A program made the translations under genes and the position numbers. The notes beneath the pieces were generated by a model. It was not told where the DNA came from. It saw nothing but the letters and a program-made list of their open reading frames with translations, and ran no database searches. A DNA stretch of 64,000 nt from Winogradskyella bathintestinalis (GTDB lineage Bacteria; Bacteroidota; Bacteroidia; Flavobacteriales; Flavobacteriaceae), in NCBI RefSeq assembly GCF_030407435.1, contig NZ_JASDDK010000002.1, positions 404,702 to 468,701 of the forward strand, in the 5' to 3' direction. The stretch's first letter is position 1; each line of letters opens with the position of its first letter. Of this stretch, positions 1 to 9,561 are shown in pieces.

Positions 1-162
1 TTCGCCATAAATTGACACCCCGTTCTGCGTAAAAAATACACTTTTGTTTTTTAAGTAAAAATTATCGACATCAAAACCGTCGGAATAAAGTTTTTCAGAT
101 AGTTCTTGAAAAAATTCTGAAAGTAAACCTTTGTTATATGTATAGAGGATTAGAATTTTCAA
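1..162 (-). CDS. Glycosyltransferase, N-terminal fragment (cut by window edge)
   Basis: This is an open minus-strand frame of 54 codons from a TTG at 160-162 to the window edge. The product begins LKILILYTYNKGLLSEFFQ. That is the first beta strand and helix of a GT-B fold transferase: a hydrophobic strand, a short loop, then a helix ending in LSEKLYSDGFDV. No ATG is available near the strand, so TTG is the best start, as for several other genes here. It lies downstream of, and on the same strand as, the GT4 gene ending at 269, so the polysaccharide locus continues leftward. The catalytic C-terminal half is outside the window, so family 4 is inferred only from this N-terminal pattern and the context. 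Confidence 0.6.
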   Translation of the reverse strand, partial: MKILILYTYNKGLLSEFFQELSEKLYSDGFDVDNFYLKNKSVFFTQNGVSIYGE

Positions 163-268
163 TTAACAGTTCTTATATTATTTTAATCGAGCAATGGTAA
201 ACTCGATGAGACCTTAAGCCAAAATCAAAAATCTGCCATTATTTTTACTCTTCTTATATTTTTATTAT

Positions 269-1342
269 CTACGACGACAGCTTCCTTTTAAAAAATTCGG
301 AATCTCTATTAATGGCATAAGTATTCTCGTACTTATTGAAAAATCTTTGATAACCATTACGCGCTAGGTTATTTCTAAAATCTTTATCGTTTAAAATACG
401 TCCTAATTGTAATGTCAAATCGTCTATGTTCCCCGTTTCAAACAATAATCCTGTTTCTTCATGAATAATAATTTCTTTTATGCCCGTATTATTAGCTCCG
501 ATAACACAAGTTCCAACACTCATCGCTTCTATTACTGTAAAGCCAAAGGCCTCGGAATGACTAGGAATAATTGTACAATAAGATTTTTTATAGGCTTTTA
601 ATACTGTTTCTTTATCCTTCTCACCTAAAAATGAGACACGGTTAGAAACGCCTAAAGATTCTGTAAGTTTAACGAGATCATTTAAAATATGACCATGTCC
701 AATAATTACTAATCGCAGCTTTGGAAAATGATTTAACAACTGTGAAAAAGACTGTATTAAAACATCAATACCTTTACTTGGGTGAAGTCTTCCCACATAA
801 AGTAAACTTTCGGTGGCTGTCATTATATCTTGCAAGGAATCGCTATAGTCTTTTACTGAATTAGGAAGCACTGTTATTTTACGATCTGGTATATAAAAAA
901 AACTGGAAACGTCTTTTTTTGTAGCTACAGAATTTGTTATAATATCCGTTGATAAACCATAAATTACTGACTTTCTATAAACTTTGTGCTTTTTTTGCGC
1001 GTATTGCGAACTTAAAGTTCGTATCCATGCTACCCTAATTTTTATACGATACAACCAACCTACTATTAAAAACAGATTGACAAAACTAAACATGGAAATC
1101 ATTATGTCTGGCTTATAATCTCGCACTAACTTACAAAGAAACCAAAACCCTTTCCAAGTAGTTGGTCGTTTAGTGGGCCATTTTAAAATAGTTATACTTT
1201 CATCTAAAGTTATATTTGTCTTACGAATCTTACTTGTTAAAACAACTACCTTATTATCCTTAGATAATTTATTGCTCAAAGTAATAAAATAATCAGCAGT
1301 GGAATTATTCATTAAATTATATGAAAGAAAACAAGTCTTCAT
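269..1342 (-). CDS. Glycosyltransferase family 4 (GT-B fold)
   Basis: This 357-residue protein should transfer a sugar from a nucleotide donor to a lipid-linked glycan on the cytoplasmic face of the inner membrane. The C-terminal donor-binding domain is clear: VGRLHPSKG at about 183-191, the VIIGHGH strand near 212, and the retaining-GT4 E-x7-E pair in SEAFGFTVIEA (E264 and E272), followed by GIKEII and TGLLFETGN. Length is normal for GT4. A 344-bp gap separates it from the next gene upstream, so it may have its own promoter, although no convincing one was seen. Donor and acceptor sugars cannot be told from sequence. Confidence 0.9.
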   Translation of the reverse strand: MKTCFLSYNLMNNSTADYFITLSNKLSKDNKVVVLTSKIRKTNITLDESITILKWPTKRPTTWKGFWFLCKLVRDYKPDIMISMFSFVNLFLIVGWLYRIKIRVAWIRTLSSQYAQKKHKVYRKSVIYGLSTDIITNSVATKKDVSSFFYIPDRKITVLPNSVKDYSDSLQDIMTATESLLYVGRLHPSKGIDVLIQSFSQLLNHFPKLRLVIIGHGHILNDLVKLTESLGVSNRVSFLGEKDKETVLKAYKKSYCTIIPSHSEAFGFTVIEAMSVGTCVIGANNTGIKEIIIHEETGLLFETGNIDDLTLQLGRILNDKDFRNNLARNGYQRFFNKYENTYAINRDSEFFKRKLSS

Positions 1343-1686
1343 TTCAATACATTATTATATAGTCTTAAAAAAAAAGCTAATACTTCTAATAGTGACATTT
1401 TAACCATTTAAAATATTTTAGCTTGAATAGTATTCAACAAATGCACATTATTGTTTCAGTAGATTATAATTTTTATTTATACTTTCTACGGCACTCTTTG
1501 GCATGTTTATTTTTTTTTGATTGCTTGGTAAATATAATATTATTTAAGTAGTGCTTACTAATTCTTTAGGCTTTCTCTTAGAATCACAAAACTTATAATG
1601 TTATATATTATAATATTATTAAAATGCTCACTATTAAGACGTCCTTTTAAAGGATATTTTAATCTGTTATTATTTATTAAAATAAA
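1343..1686. other. Gene-free AT-rich spacer
   Basis: This spacer of 344 bases lies between two minus-strand glycosyltransferase genes. It is extremely AT-rich with many stop codons in all frames. The only readable stretch is an 18-codon minus-strand ORF beginning MPKSAVESI, too short to interpret. No promoter of the TTG-N19-TAnnTTTG type and no hairpin terminator stands out. Confidence 0.5.
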
Positions 1687-2853
1687 TTATTCCTCGTAAA
1701 AATGTAAAAATTCTTGCTGTTGCTTTTGTATATTAAATTCCTTTTTAACACGTAATATAGCACGCTCAATTATATGCTTCTTTTTAGCCTCAGTTAATTC
1801 TATTACTTCGATAATTTTATCAGCCAATAATTGAGGTTGACGTTTAGGAACAACCCATCCTGTTTGATTATGTAATACATTTTCTTGCAACCCTTCTGCA
1901 TCACTAACCACACACAATAAGCCCATGGCTTGTGCTTCTAAAACCGCATTACAAAATCCTTCTTGTACACTATATTGAATATAAATTTGTGATTGCTCTA
2001 ATTGTTGTTTTACTTCAAGATGCGCCAATTTGCCTAAAAATAACACTTCCTTTTCCAAACCCAACTGATAACAAGTAAATTTCAAAGTTTCGATTTCAGA
2101 ACCTGTACCTATAATACGATATTGAAATGAAAATCCTGCTTTCTTTAATATCGACAATGCTTCCAAGGTATAATTTAAACCTTTTTTCCAATGTAATCTC
2201 GCTATAGTTACCATTTGTATAGGTGTATCTATTAAGGTTTTATTAGATTCAGAAAAATATTTGGTATCTATTGCTGGAGTAATTTTTACAATTGGGGCTT
2301 GATCTTTAAAACCATGTTGATAAGTCAATTGAGCAATATCATCTGAAATCACATGAATTTTAAAAACTTTATCCCATAATCGCCGATAACAATGAGGATG
2401 TTTTATGGGATAAACACCAATATCAAAACCTCTAAAACTAACTGCCATTTTTGCTTGTTTGGAAGCTGCCAAATTCTCACCACCGAGCGCCAAAGTCCCA
2501 AATCCAAAATGTAACCAATCTAACTTATTCTTAAAAATCGGTGCGTAACTATATAAACTTTTAGAAATCCTAATCCAAGATATCCCATCATGACGCTCCA
2601 TTTTTACAAATTTAAAAACGGATTTAAAAAAAGGAAGAAGACTAAGATACACCCAAATTAATATTACAGCTTGTTTAAATCGGCTTTGATACTGTTTTGG
2701 AAATAAAATTACAGGACATAATTTAAAATCGTTAGAATTATCACCACTAAATAAAAGCACTTGATGACCTGATTGCTGTAAGCCCTGTATTTTAGAACTA
2801 AAAAATGTTTCCGAATAACCTGGTGCTGAACCTAGCACAACCCCTATAATCAT
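1687..2853 (-). CDS. Glycosyltransferase family 4
   Basis: This is a 388-residue GT-B transferase. The N-terminal domain opens with GVVLGSAPGYSETFF, the acceptor-side pattern seen in WcaL/AmsK-like exopolysaccharide transferases. The donor domain shows TIARLHWKKG at about 216-225, YRIIGTGSE at 245-253 and the E-x7-E pair in EGFCNAVLEA (E298 and E306), then TGWVVPKRQP. Its start overlaps the end of the upstream gene (2850-4031) by 4 bp (ATGA), so the two are co-translated. The two proteins share the HWKK turn, the family pair and overall layout, so they look like tandem paralogues adding neighbouring sugars. Sugar specificity is unknown. Confidence 0.9.
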   Translation of the reverse strand: MIIGVVLGSAPGYSETFFSSKIQGLQQSGHQVLLFSGDNSNDFKLCPVILFPKQYQSRFKQAVILIWVYLSLLPFFKSVFKFVKMERHDGISWIRISKSLYSYAPIFKNKLDWLHFGFGTLALGGENLAASKQAKMAVSFRGFDIGVYPIKHPHCYRRLWDKVFKIHVISDDIAQLTYQHGFKDQAPIVKITPAIDTKYFSESNKTLIDTPIQMVTIARLHWKKGLNYTLEALSILKKAGFSFQYRIIGTGSEIETLKFTCYQLGLEKEVLFLGKLAHLEVKQQLEQSQIYIQYSVQEGFCNAVLEAQAMGLLCVVSDAEGLQENVLHNQTGWVVPKRQPQLLADKIIEVIELTEAKKKHIIERAILRVKKEFNIQKQQQEFLHFYEE

Positions 2854-4031
2854 AAAATTTGAGGTTTTAAAGTTTTATAGAAAGACTGCATTTCAGTGAC
2901 CATTTGATTTTCATTATGATAATTTTCTACAAATGCTTTGGCTTGTGTTGTTATGCGTTGGTAATCTTCTATAGACAATTCTGAGACTTCAATAAGTGTT
3001 TTATACATCGTTACTACATTTCGGTTTGGCACTAAAAACCCTGTTTCATTAGGAAATACCACTTCCGCCATGCCGCCACAAGTAGTACTTACCACTAAGG
3101 TTCCTAAAGCCATGGCCTCTAAAACCACATTTGCTATGCCTTCCTCTACACTTGGTAATAACATCACATCCGCTTTCTTTATAGCTTCTTGAACTTCACT
3201 AAATGCTAATGAGTCAATGAAACTAACATTTTCTTCTAATCTAAGTTGTGAGCGTTGGTGTAGTAGCGCTTCATTATTTTTTACACCGATTATTGTATAA
3301 TGAAATGCTTTTTCTAGTTGTTTTAATTCAAACAAGGCATCTAGGGCCAATTTGTAATTCTTTTTCCAATGATCTCGTCCTACAGATATAATTTCTAATG
3401 GTGTTTCTGAATTATACAATTTCAATTCAAAGGAAAAATCATCGAAATTCAAACCACTTTTAATGACTTTAATCTTATCGGCATCAGCTCCATATTTTGT
3501 CGCTTCCTTAGCTATCGCTTTAGACACTGCATGAAACGCAGAAATTTTAGGGAAATGCAATTTATAAAGAGTTGCTAATTGTTTATCTATAATTGGAGAA
3601 TAATTAATATGAGCACCTCTTAAACTCAAGACTACTTTCATCCCAAAACCTTCAACCCAAATCCAATCTTCCAAACTTTTAGCCCATTGGATATGGAATA
3701 TGTCTGGTCTATGATATAATACAGGATAATATTTTAATCTTAATAGATAACTTCCCTTACCACTAGCTTCAATTATTGCATCCAATCTTTTTTTCTCTTT
3801 AAGCTTAAAAATGAATAGCAATATGCTGTACTTAATCAGCACTACAAGTTTATGCCATTTTTGACCATAAGTGATATAAGTGATATTTTTATGATGCGTT
3901 GGTTTTTCTATATGAGAACCAAAAACATATACATTAGTATTTGCTTTTACCAGGCCTTTAATTAAGCGTTCAATGAAAGTAGTGCTTTGACTAACACCAG
4001 AATATATAGCAATTGATTGACGTTTTTTCAA
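2850..4031 (-). CDS. Glycosyltransferase family 4
   Basis: This is a 393-residue GT-B transferase. Visible landmarks are SGVSQSTTFIERLIKGL in the acceptor domain (11-27), LSLRGAHINYS at about 135-145, SVGRDHWKK at 216-224, and the E-x7-E pair in VEEGIANVVLEAMALG (E297 and E305), followed by TGFLVPNRN. Its stop overlaps the start of the downstream GT4 gene by 4 bp, with which it appears to be a diverged tandem duplicate. It probably acts on a polyprenyl-linked glycan in the cytoplasm. The donor sugar is not predictable. Confidence 0.9.
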   Translation of the reverse strand: MKKRQSIAIYSGVSQSTTFIERLIKGLVKANTNVYVFGSHIEKPTHHKNITYITYGQKWHKLVVLIKYSILLFIFKLKEKKRLDAIIEASGKGSYLLRLKYYPVLYHRPDIFHIQWAKSLEDWIWVEGFGMKVVLSLRGAHINYSPIIDKQLATLYKLHFPKISAFHAVSKAIAKEATKYGADADKIKVIKSGLNFDDFSFELKLYNSETPLEIISVGRDHWKKNYKLALDALFELKQLEKAFHYTIIGVKNNEALLHQRSQLRLEENVSFIDSLAFSEVQEAIKKADVMLLPSVEEGIANVVLEAMALGTLVVSTTCGGMAEVVFPNETGFLVPNRNVVTMYKTLIEVSELSIEDYQRITTQAKAFVENYHNENQMVTEMQSFYKTLKPQIL

Positions 4032-4087
4032 AATATGAATTAAAGCTCTAAAGTTATAAATCTTTTAAACACTATGCTTTTTAATAT

Positions 4088-5209
4088 TTAGGAAGATAAA
4101 TTGGACTTTACGAGTTCTTGATATAACGATTGATGACGTTCTATAAAGTCTTCAATTGAGAACTCATCAACAACACGCCTTCTCATCTGAGTTTCTAACG
4201 CTAACCTCTTATCTTCTGATAGATTCATTATTGTTTTAATTTTATCTTTCAAATCAGAAATATCATCAGCTTGGAACATACAATCTGGAAATACTTTTAA
4301 AATATCTCTTATTCCAGATATATTAGAGCCTAACACAATACGATTCATAGCCATAGCTTCTAAAGGTGCATTTGGGATCCCTTCTCTTCTGCCTTCATCC
4401 TTTGTAGGTATTACAAATAAATCGGACAATGCCAAATATGGGCGGACATCTAGTTGTTTTCCAATAAATTTGATATGTGAATATGCTTTATATTTTGATT
4501 TTAACATCACTGCATAATCACTAGAATCACCTCCAACAACTAACACTTTTATTTTTGGATTATCCAATTGATTTACGGCATCTAACAAGGTCTCAATACC
4601 TTTCACCTCAACTAAATTAGCAACGGAGATAATTACAAAATCATTAACTGATAATCCTAATTGCTCCCTCATAACATCAGAGCCTAAAGTAGGTTGGTAA
4701 CGATTAACATCTATCGCTAACGGAAATTGAACTGCTTTATGAAGCATTTTAGAAAAATAAAATGACATCATATCTTCATTAACTACAATAACTTTAGAAC
4801 TTAATTGAGAACGCCATTTCCAATATCGACTTTCCCAGCCCATTGCTTTTTTAGTATAAACATAAGGAATACCTGCTAACTTCGCGGCCAAAGGCTCAGA
4901 AATATCCGAGCTCCAATGCCAAGAGTGAATCACATCAAACTGATGTGTTTTAAAAAAATTTCGAATTTTGAAAACTCGAGATAAAAATCCTAATCGCGGT
5001 TTATATGCTGATGTAAAAGGAAAAATATGGATTTTCACTCCTAAAGCTTCAACCTCTTTAAAAAAAGCTCCTTTATTATGAAAACAACAAATTTCGGGTT
5101 CAAAAATAGATCTATCTAAACCACTCACCAAATCATAAACAGATTTACCACTACCAGCGGTATTAAAATTTGGAATGGTATATAAAATTCTTATATGCTT
5201 ATCATTCAT
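4088..5209 (-). CDS. Glycosyltransferase family 4
   Basis: This is a 373-residue GT-B transferase. The N-terminus carries IPNFNTAGSGKSVYDLVSGL, the glycine-rich loop typical of GT4 acceptor domains, and HSWHWSSDI at about 95-103. The C-terminal domain has VANLVEVKGIETLL (196-209), VVGGDSSDY and an E-x7-E pair in REGIPNAPLEAMA (E276 and E284). It sits on the minus strand, 56 bp downstream-to-upstream from the paired GT4 genes and 44 bp from the asparagine-synthase-like gene, consistent with one transcript. Specificity is unknown. Confidence 0.9.
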   Translation of the reverse strand: MNDKHIRILYTIPNFNTAGSGKSVYDLVSGLDRSIFEPEICCFHNKGAFFKEVEALGVKIHIFPFTSAYKPRLGFLSRVFKIRNFFKTHQFDVIHSWHWSSDISEPLAAKLAGIPYVYTKKAMGWESRYWKWRSQLSSKVIVVNEDMMSFYFSKMLHKAVQFPLAIDVNRYQPTLGSDVMREQLGLSVNDFVIISVANLVEVKGIETLLDAVNQLDNPKIKVLVVGGDSSDYAVMLKSKYKAYSHIKFIGKQLDVRPYLALSDLFVIPTKDEGRREGIPNAPLEAMAMNRIVLGSNISGIRDILKVFPDCMFQADDISDLKDKIKTIMNLSEDKRLALETQMRRRVVDEFSIEDFIERHQSLYQELVKSNLSS

Positions 5210-5253
5210 TGATTAACTATATGTCTTAAATTGTGTTATTGACAATTGGATAT

Positions 5254-6642
5254 TTATAAATCATTAAAATTCTGTTGATGCCATGAAGACAAGGTTAACA
5301 GCATACTAATGGCATGCGAACCACCAATAGCATCTTTATGTTTAAAATCTTCATATGTCTCATTGATAAATGCTTTAGGAATCCACCGATTAAAATTAAT
5401 ATTAAACAAATGGTTTTCTAAACGCTTAGCATTATCTTCTCCTAAAAATTGTAATTCCCAATTGCGTTGAATATATGGGTTTCCTAATTGACTTTTTATT
5501 ACACGTTTAACTTTATTTGATATACGATAAGGTAAATTATAAGGTGTTTTATTGTATTGATACGTATTAAGATTGAACGGTTTCTGCTCTTGCCAGGTAA
5601 TGTTTGCTAAAGTACGGTCTTGTTTTAGATGCGCAATCTGAAGACGTCTATCTGCTAAATAGGCTTCGGGTATAGAGCAAATAAACTCGCACATACGATT
5701 ATCGTAATAAGGCATATTTATCGGATGTGCTGCCTCAAAAATGCACAAATTAGTTGTCGTCCACCGATGTGCCCATTGACTCGATTTAAACGCTCTAACT
5801 TTTGCACTGATATCTTCAATTTTTATCTTTTCTAAACCAACTTCAACACGATTTAATAAATACGTTTTAAAATCACCACTAAGGTTCCAGTAATCCCATA
5901 ATTTTTCAGCAAGCTCCATACCTTTAGGCTTTACCATTTTTTTTAGTAATAAGGGAATAATCTCAGAGGCTTGTGTTCCTTCTGGCACTCCACGATCAAA
6001 CAACACATCGCCCCAATGACCTAACGAAAACACGCCTTCCATCTGTTTTAATTCGGGTAATACGGCCATTTGCCTTGGATGGGTAAATTCAGAATAACCA
6101 CCAATCAATTGAGACATCTCCTCTACAACATCCCATAAATAGCCTTTTGGGATGGTAAAAGCTTCAAAATTAAAACCACAATTGGCGGCAATTTGCTTTG
6201 CGATCTGATGCTCAGGGTAACCACCTTCAAAAGCATAACTAAAAGATTGTACTGAATTAGGTAAATTCTTAAAAATAAGTGCTTGACTTCTACTGTCCAA
6301 TCCTCCCGAAAGTGGCAATATAACTTTAGAGTTACCAACTTGCTCCTTGGTTATTTCTGTAAGTAAAGCAACGTATTCATTAAGTGCTTCTTCAAACGTA
6401 ATATCTCTTGGAGTGTAATGCCATTGATAGGTTGGTTCACTTTTAATCAAGTAGCCGTTTTCATCCAACTCATGTTTATGTCCTGGTGCTAAACATACCA
6501 AATCTTTCCAATAGGTATCGTCATCCATAAAAAACCCCGTAGCTATAAAAATACATATCGCCTCATAATTTAGCGCATGTTCTACCTCGGCCTTCTTTGC
6601 AAATTGCAATTTATTTGGAATTATAGATGTCGTAATGGTCAT
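5254..6642 (-). CDS. Asparagine-synthase-like amidotransferase lacking the glutaminase half
   Basis: This 462-residue protein is dominated by the AsnB synthetase domain. The ATP-pyrophosphatase loop is LSGGLDSRS (SGGLDS at 112-117), followed by SYAFEGGYPEHQIAK. The first 80 residues match only the tail of the usual N-terminal Ntn glutaminase (CLAPGHKHELDENGYL at 50-65). The catalytic N-terminal Cys and most of that domain are absent, and the frame has a stop six codons upstream of the ATG, so the short start is genuine. AsnB homologues in O-antigen loci, such as WbpS of Pseudomonas aeruginosa O6, amidate uronic acids. The UDP-hexosamine dehydrogenase at 33470-34765 would supply a uronic acid. 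Use of free ammonia, or activation without amidation, is inference. Confidence 0.8.
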   Translation of the reverse strand: MTITTSIIPNKLQFAKKAEVEHALNYEAICIFIATGFFMDDDTYWKDLVCLAPGHKHELDENGYLIKSEPTYQWHYTPRDITFEEALNEYVALLTEITKEQVGNSKVILPLSGGLDSRSQALIFKNLPNSVQSFSYAFEGGYPEHQIAKQIAANCGFNFEAFTIPKGYLWDVVEEMSQLIGGYSEFTHPRQMAVLPELKQMEGVFSLGHWGDVLFDRGVPEGTQASEIIPLLLKKMVKPKGMELAEKLWDYWNLSGDFKTYLLNRVEVGLEKIKIEDISAKVRAFKSSQWAHRWTTTNLCIFEAAHPINMPYYDNRMCEFICSIPEAYLADRRLQIAHLKQDRTLANITWQEQKPFNLNTYQYNKTPYNLPYRISNKVKRVIKSQLGNPYIQRNWELQFLGEDNAKRLENHLFNINFNRWIPKAFINETYEDFKHKDAIGGSHAISMLLTLSSWHQQNFNDL

Positions 6643-6806
6643 GGCGAAATTTGAGGACTAATATAATAAAATATAGTGCAATCCATTATGCTTCCTTAAG
6701 TAAGACTATATTTAAAATAAGTAGATTCTGAGAAACAGGGACATATAGGTTTAAACATATAAAACTGAATGATCCTAAACGTTTTCAATTGTAGAGCAAG
6801 TTTTTA

Positions 6807-7580
6807 TTAGTCTTTTAACAATGTTATCCAATTTTCAAAAGATTGTAAATTTAAGTGTTGTGCTCTATGCTCATTTAAGACTGAAAATTCGTAAAATTTA
6901 TTTTCAATGTCACCTTTAAGCGTATTAAAACCAGGATATTGTTTTTTCGATATAACTCCAACACCCCAATCACAATCAAAACAAATGGAATATAAACCAT
7001 TAGCGTGTCTAAATTTGTAAAGTGCTTTCCATGTGGTACCATTCCAAAAATTTCGAGCAGGAGAGTACATAAAATTATAGGTCTCTCTTTGATGGTATTC
7101 CGAAGGAGGATTACAATCGTGTAAAATTATAAAGCCATCATCGTCTATAAAATTGAGACTATTTAAAATATCTTTTTCTACTTGATCAGAGATATGCAAG
7201 CCATCAATAAATATAACATCAAACTTAATATTCGATTTTATTTCCAGTTCATCGTTATTCAATTTCTTAAAAAATGTATCCGATGTCATTTTAAAATCTA
7301 CTGGATTGTCTTCAAACTCGATACCTGGATCCACAGAAAATTTATTTTTACACTGAATTCTATTAAAGTTTTTTCCAGGATCCCTTACTCCAATTTCAAG
7401 ATAATTTTGAGCGTTTACCACAGTGATAAGATGATTTATAATAGTGGTGCGTCTTGGTTTCTTTAAGTTTTCGAGGACAGATAATTGAGCCGTTCTTTTA
7501 AAATACGCATCAGAATATACACTTTTACCTATGCGATAGGTATTGAGCAAATCCACAAAATACTGCTTTAAAAACATCAT
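6807..7580 (-). CDS. Class I SAM-dependent methyltransferase (Methyltransf_24-like)
   Basis: This 257-residue protein has the glycine motif YLEIGVRDPGKNF at about 56-68 (motif I, SAM binding), then KFSVDPGIEF, and the motif II/III pair DVIFIDGLHISDQVEKD and GFIILHDCNPPS. This acidic-loop layout (IDGLH...LHDCNP) is typical of metal-assisted O-methyltransferases found in glycan loci. It would methylate a sugar hydroxyl of the locus product; the target is unknown. The C-terminal part has several aromatic residues and a GVGVISKKQYP strand. It lies on the minus strand between a GT2 gene and the AsnB-like gene, with gaps of 19 and 164 bp. Confidence 0.8.
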   Translation of the reverse strand: MMFLKQYFVDLLNTYRIGKSVYSDAYFKRTAQLSVLENLKKPRRTTIINHLITVVNAQNYLEIGVRDPGKNFNRIQCKNKFSVDPGIEFEDNPVDFKMTSDTFFKKLNNDELEIKSNIKFDVIFIDGLHISDQVEKDILNSLNFIDDDGFIILHDCNPPSEYHQRETYNFMYSPARNFWNGTTWKALYKFRHANGLYSICFDCDWGVGVISKKQYPGFNTLKGDIENKFYEFSVLNEHRAQHLNLQSFENWITLLKD

Positions 7581-7599
7581 ATTTTCAGTTAAAATAAAT

Positions 7600-8502
7600 T
7601 TATAATTTTTGCAATAGTCTTTTCTTTATACTAGCAATATAGCGCTTTTCAAAAGGGTATTTTATAAAATAAAATAACCAAGTCATTATATAAGAAATTC
7701 CAGATTTTGAACTAATTTCTAATACATATTGACTTCTCATAGCATAGTTGTAAACTTCTTTATTAATTATATCTGGATACTCATAAGCAAAAGCTCTCAA
7801 TAACTCTCTGGTTGCTTTAAATTGTTTCTGTTTGTTGGATGTCACCGAATCTCTATCAGAACGACGATCCAACCCTACCAATACATTATGAATACCGTGA
7901 ATATTAGAAAGAAGAGAGAATCGCAGCACGTACGTCCAATCTACACTGATACTAGGATAATGCTGCGTAAAATATAGACCATTTTCTACATGAACAGATT
8001 TCCGAAACATCATACAGCTATTTACGACCTTTATATGATATTTATAATTGAGCAAAAACATATCTACGCCTCTTGGGTATTGTTTACCATGAACTAATAG
8101 TCCAGGAAACTGACCATGTACCTGATCACCACTTTTAAACTCAGCAATACCAGAAACTAAGCCTATTTCCAAATTTTTATCTAAGACATCGACCTGTAAT
8201 TGTAAACGTTCTGGATAATAATAATCATCTTGCTCTGCTACGGCTATATAAGTCCCAGAAGCGTTATAAACTAAACGGTTCATGGTTGGCCCTAACCCTC
8301 TATTAATTGTATTATGTAGAATGCTGAGTTTTTTAAATTTTAAAGCATAATCCTTTAAAATAGATTCTGATTTATCTGTAGTTCCATCAATACAAGCAAT
8401 AACCTCAAAATCCTTAAAAGTTTGTGCCACCAAACTGTCTAAAGTATTTGAGAGGGTCGCTTCTCCATTGTATATGGGCAATATAACAGAAACTTTTATC
8501 AT
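7600..8502 (-). CDS. Glycosyltransferase family 2 (GT-A fold)
   Basis: The product is 300 residues long from the ATG at 8500-8502, giving MIKVSVILPIYNGEATLS. An in-frame ATG 45 bp further upstream would add 15 residues that do not belong to the fold, so the inner start is preferred. GT-A features are VILPIYNG (strand 1), ACIDGTTDKS (nucleotide-binding region, about 36-45), GLGPTMNRLV and the metal-binding acidic triad in AEQDDYYYPERL (QDD at 91-93). It is a probable inverting transferase for one linkage of the repeat unit. The C-terminal third contains a basic, hydrophobic helix (about 270-290) that could associate with the membrane. Confidence 0.88.
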   Translation of the reverse strand: MIKVSVILPIYNGEATLSNTLDSLVAQTFKDFEVIACIDGTTDKSESILKDYALKFKKLSILHNTINRGLGPTMNRLVYNASGTYIAVAEQDDYYYPERLQLQVDVLDKNLEIGLVSGIAEFKSGDQVHGQFPGLLVHGKQYPRGVDMFLLNYKYHIKVVNSCMMFRKSVHVENGLYFTQHYPSISVDWTYVLRFSLLSNIHGIHNVLVGLDRRSDRDSVTSNKQKQFKATRELLRAFAYEYPDIINKEVYNYAMRSQYVLEISSKSGISYIMTWLFYFIKYPFEKRYIASIKKRLLQKL

Positions 8503-8631
8503 TAATGTACGGCAATAAGACCTTTTACTAAAACGCGAATTGTACAACTAAATTTAAGATTGGTGCGAAAAATACGTAATTTACAATTCATCTAATAATG
8601 GTACTGATGGTTTTATTATTATTTATCAGTC

Positions 8632-9561
8632 TTATTTAAATAAATACCGATTGGCGCTTATAAATAAGTCATCAGAAATAATATGATGCTTGTAACAAAA
8701 CAAAAGTATATTTCCAATAGAATATTTATAGAAGTTAATATAGCGCTTATTATAAAATAAGTTGAGACTCTCTTTTACATAAACAACATCTTTGCTGTTT
8801 TTACAGCGGTGTAATCCTTTAACGCACGCATAGTAGTAAGACTTCAGTAAAGATTGCCTATAAGCCTCTAAATTATAGTTACTATGGAGCTTTAAAATTA
8901 AATAATTTACGGAGGCACAAGATTTTTTTACAATATCAGACTTTAAACGAATTGGTTTTGTGCAGTAAAAAAAATCAATAGCATTATCAATAACCTCATA
9001 GTTTTTGGAAGCATATAATGCCCTTATAGAGAGCTCCACATCTTGTAAACGATGTAAATTAGGATCAAACTTACCAATTTTATTAAAAAACGACTTATGC
9101 CACAGAATAGCAGTGGTTTGCCATAAAAATTTGGCGTTTAAAAAACTGTCTAAATAGTTTTTATTCAAGCTTGGTCTATGTTCTTGGGTGCCATTACGAT
9201 CAATTACAGCTCTATTTTTATAGACTACAAATTCATTACATATAATATCCCTATTATGGACAAAAGTCTTAGATATATAATCGTCAGCATCCAAAAAAAC
9301 CAAATTTTCAAAATTAGCTGCTTCTGCCCCTATATTTCTACATACCGAAGCGTTAGTTTTTTGTGGGTTTTTAATAAACCGAACTCTTTTATCAACTGTA
9401 TTCGATAACCAATTTTCTATATTTACAAGTTCTGTTTTATCTGAAAAGTCATCAACAATAATCCATTCCCAATCTGAATTTGTCTGATTTATCAAACAAT
9501 CATAGAGTCTTTGCAAACCTTCAAAATCGTTATAATGTGGTGTAATGATACTTAAAGACAT
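8632..9561 (-). CDS. Glycosyltransferase family 2
   Basis: This is a 309-residue GT-A protein. It starts SLSIITPHYNDFEGLQRL, has the donor-site pair WIIVDDFSDKT (about 33-43), the NASVCRNIG turn (70-78) and the metal site FLDADDYIS (DADD at 91-94). A tryptophan-containing acceptor region (FLWQTTAILWHKSFF) follows, as in many GT2 enzymes. The C-terminal 100 residues are lysine- and tyrosine-rich and cysteine-containing and fit no domain I recognise. It is on the minus strand, preceded by a 292-bp AT-rich spacer and so perhaps separately transcribed. Confidence 0.88.
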   Translation of the reverse strand: MSLSIITPHYNDFEGLQRLYDCLINQTNSDWEWIIVDDFSDKTELVNIENWLSNTVDKRVRFIKNPQKTNASVCRNIGAEAANFENLVFLDADDYISKTFVHNRDIICNEFVVYKNRAVIDRNGTQEHRPSLNKNYLDSFLNAKFLWQTTAILWHKSFFNKIGKFDPNLHRLQDVELSIRALYASKNYEVIDNAIDFFYCTKPIRLKSDIVKKSCASVNYLILKLHSNYNLEAYRQSLLKSYYYACVKGLHRCKNSKDVVYVKESLNLFYNKRYINFYKYSIGNILLFCYKHHIISDDLFISANRYLFK

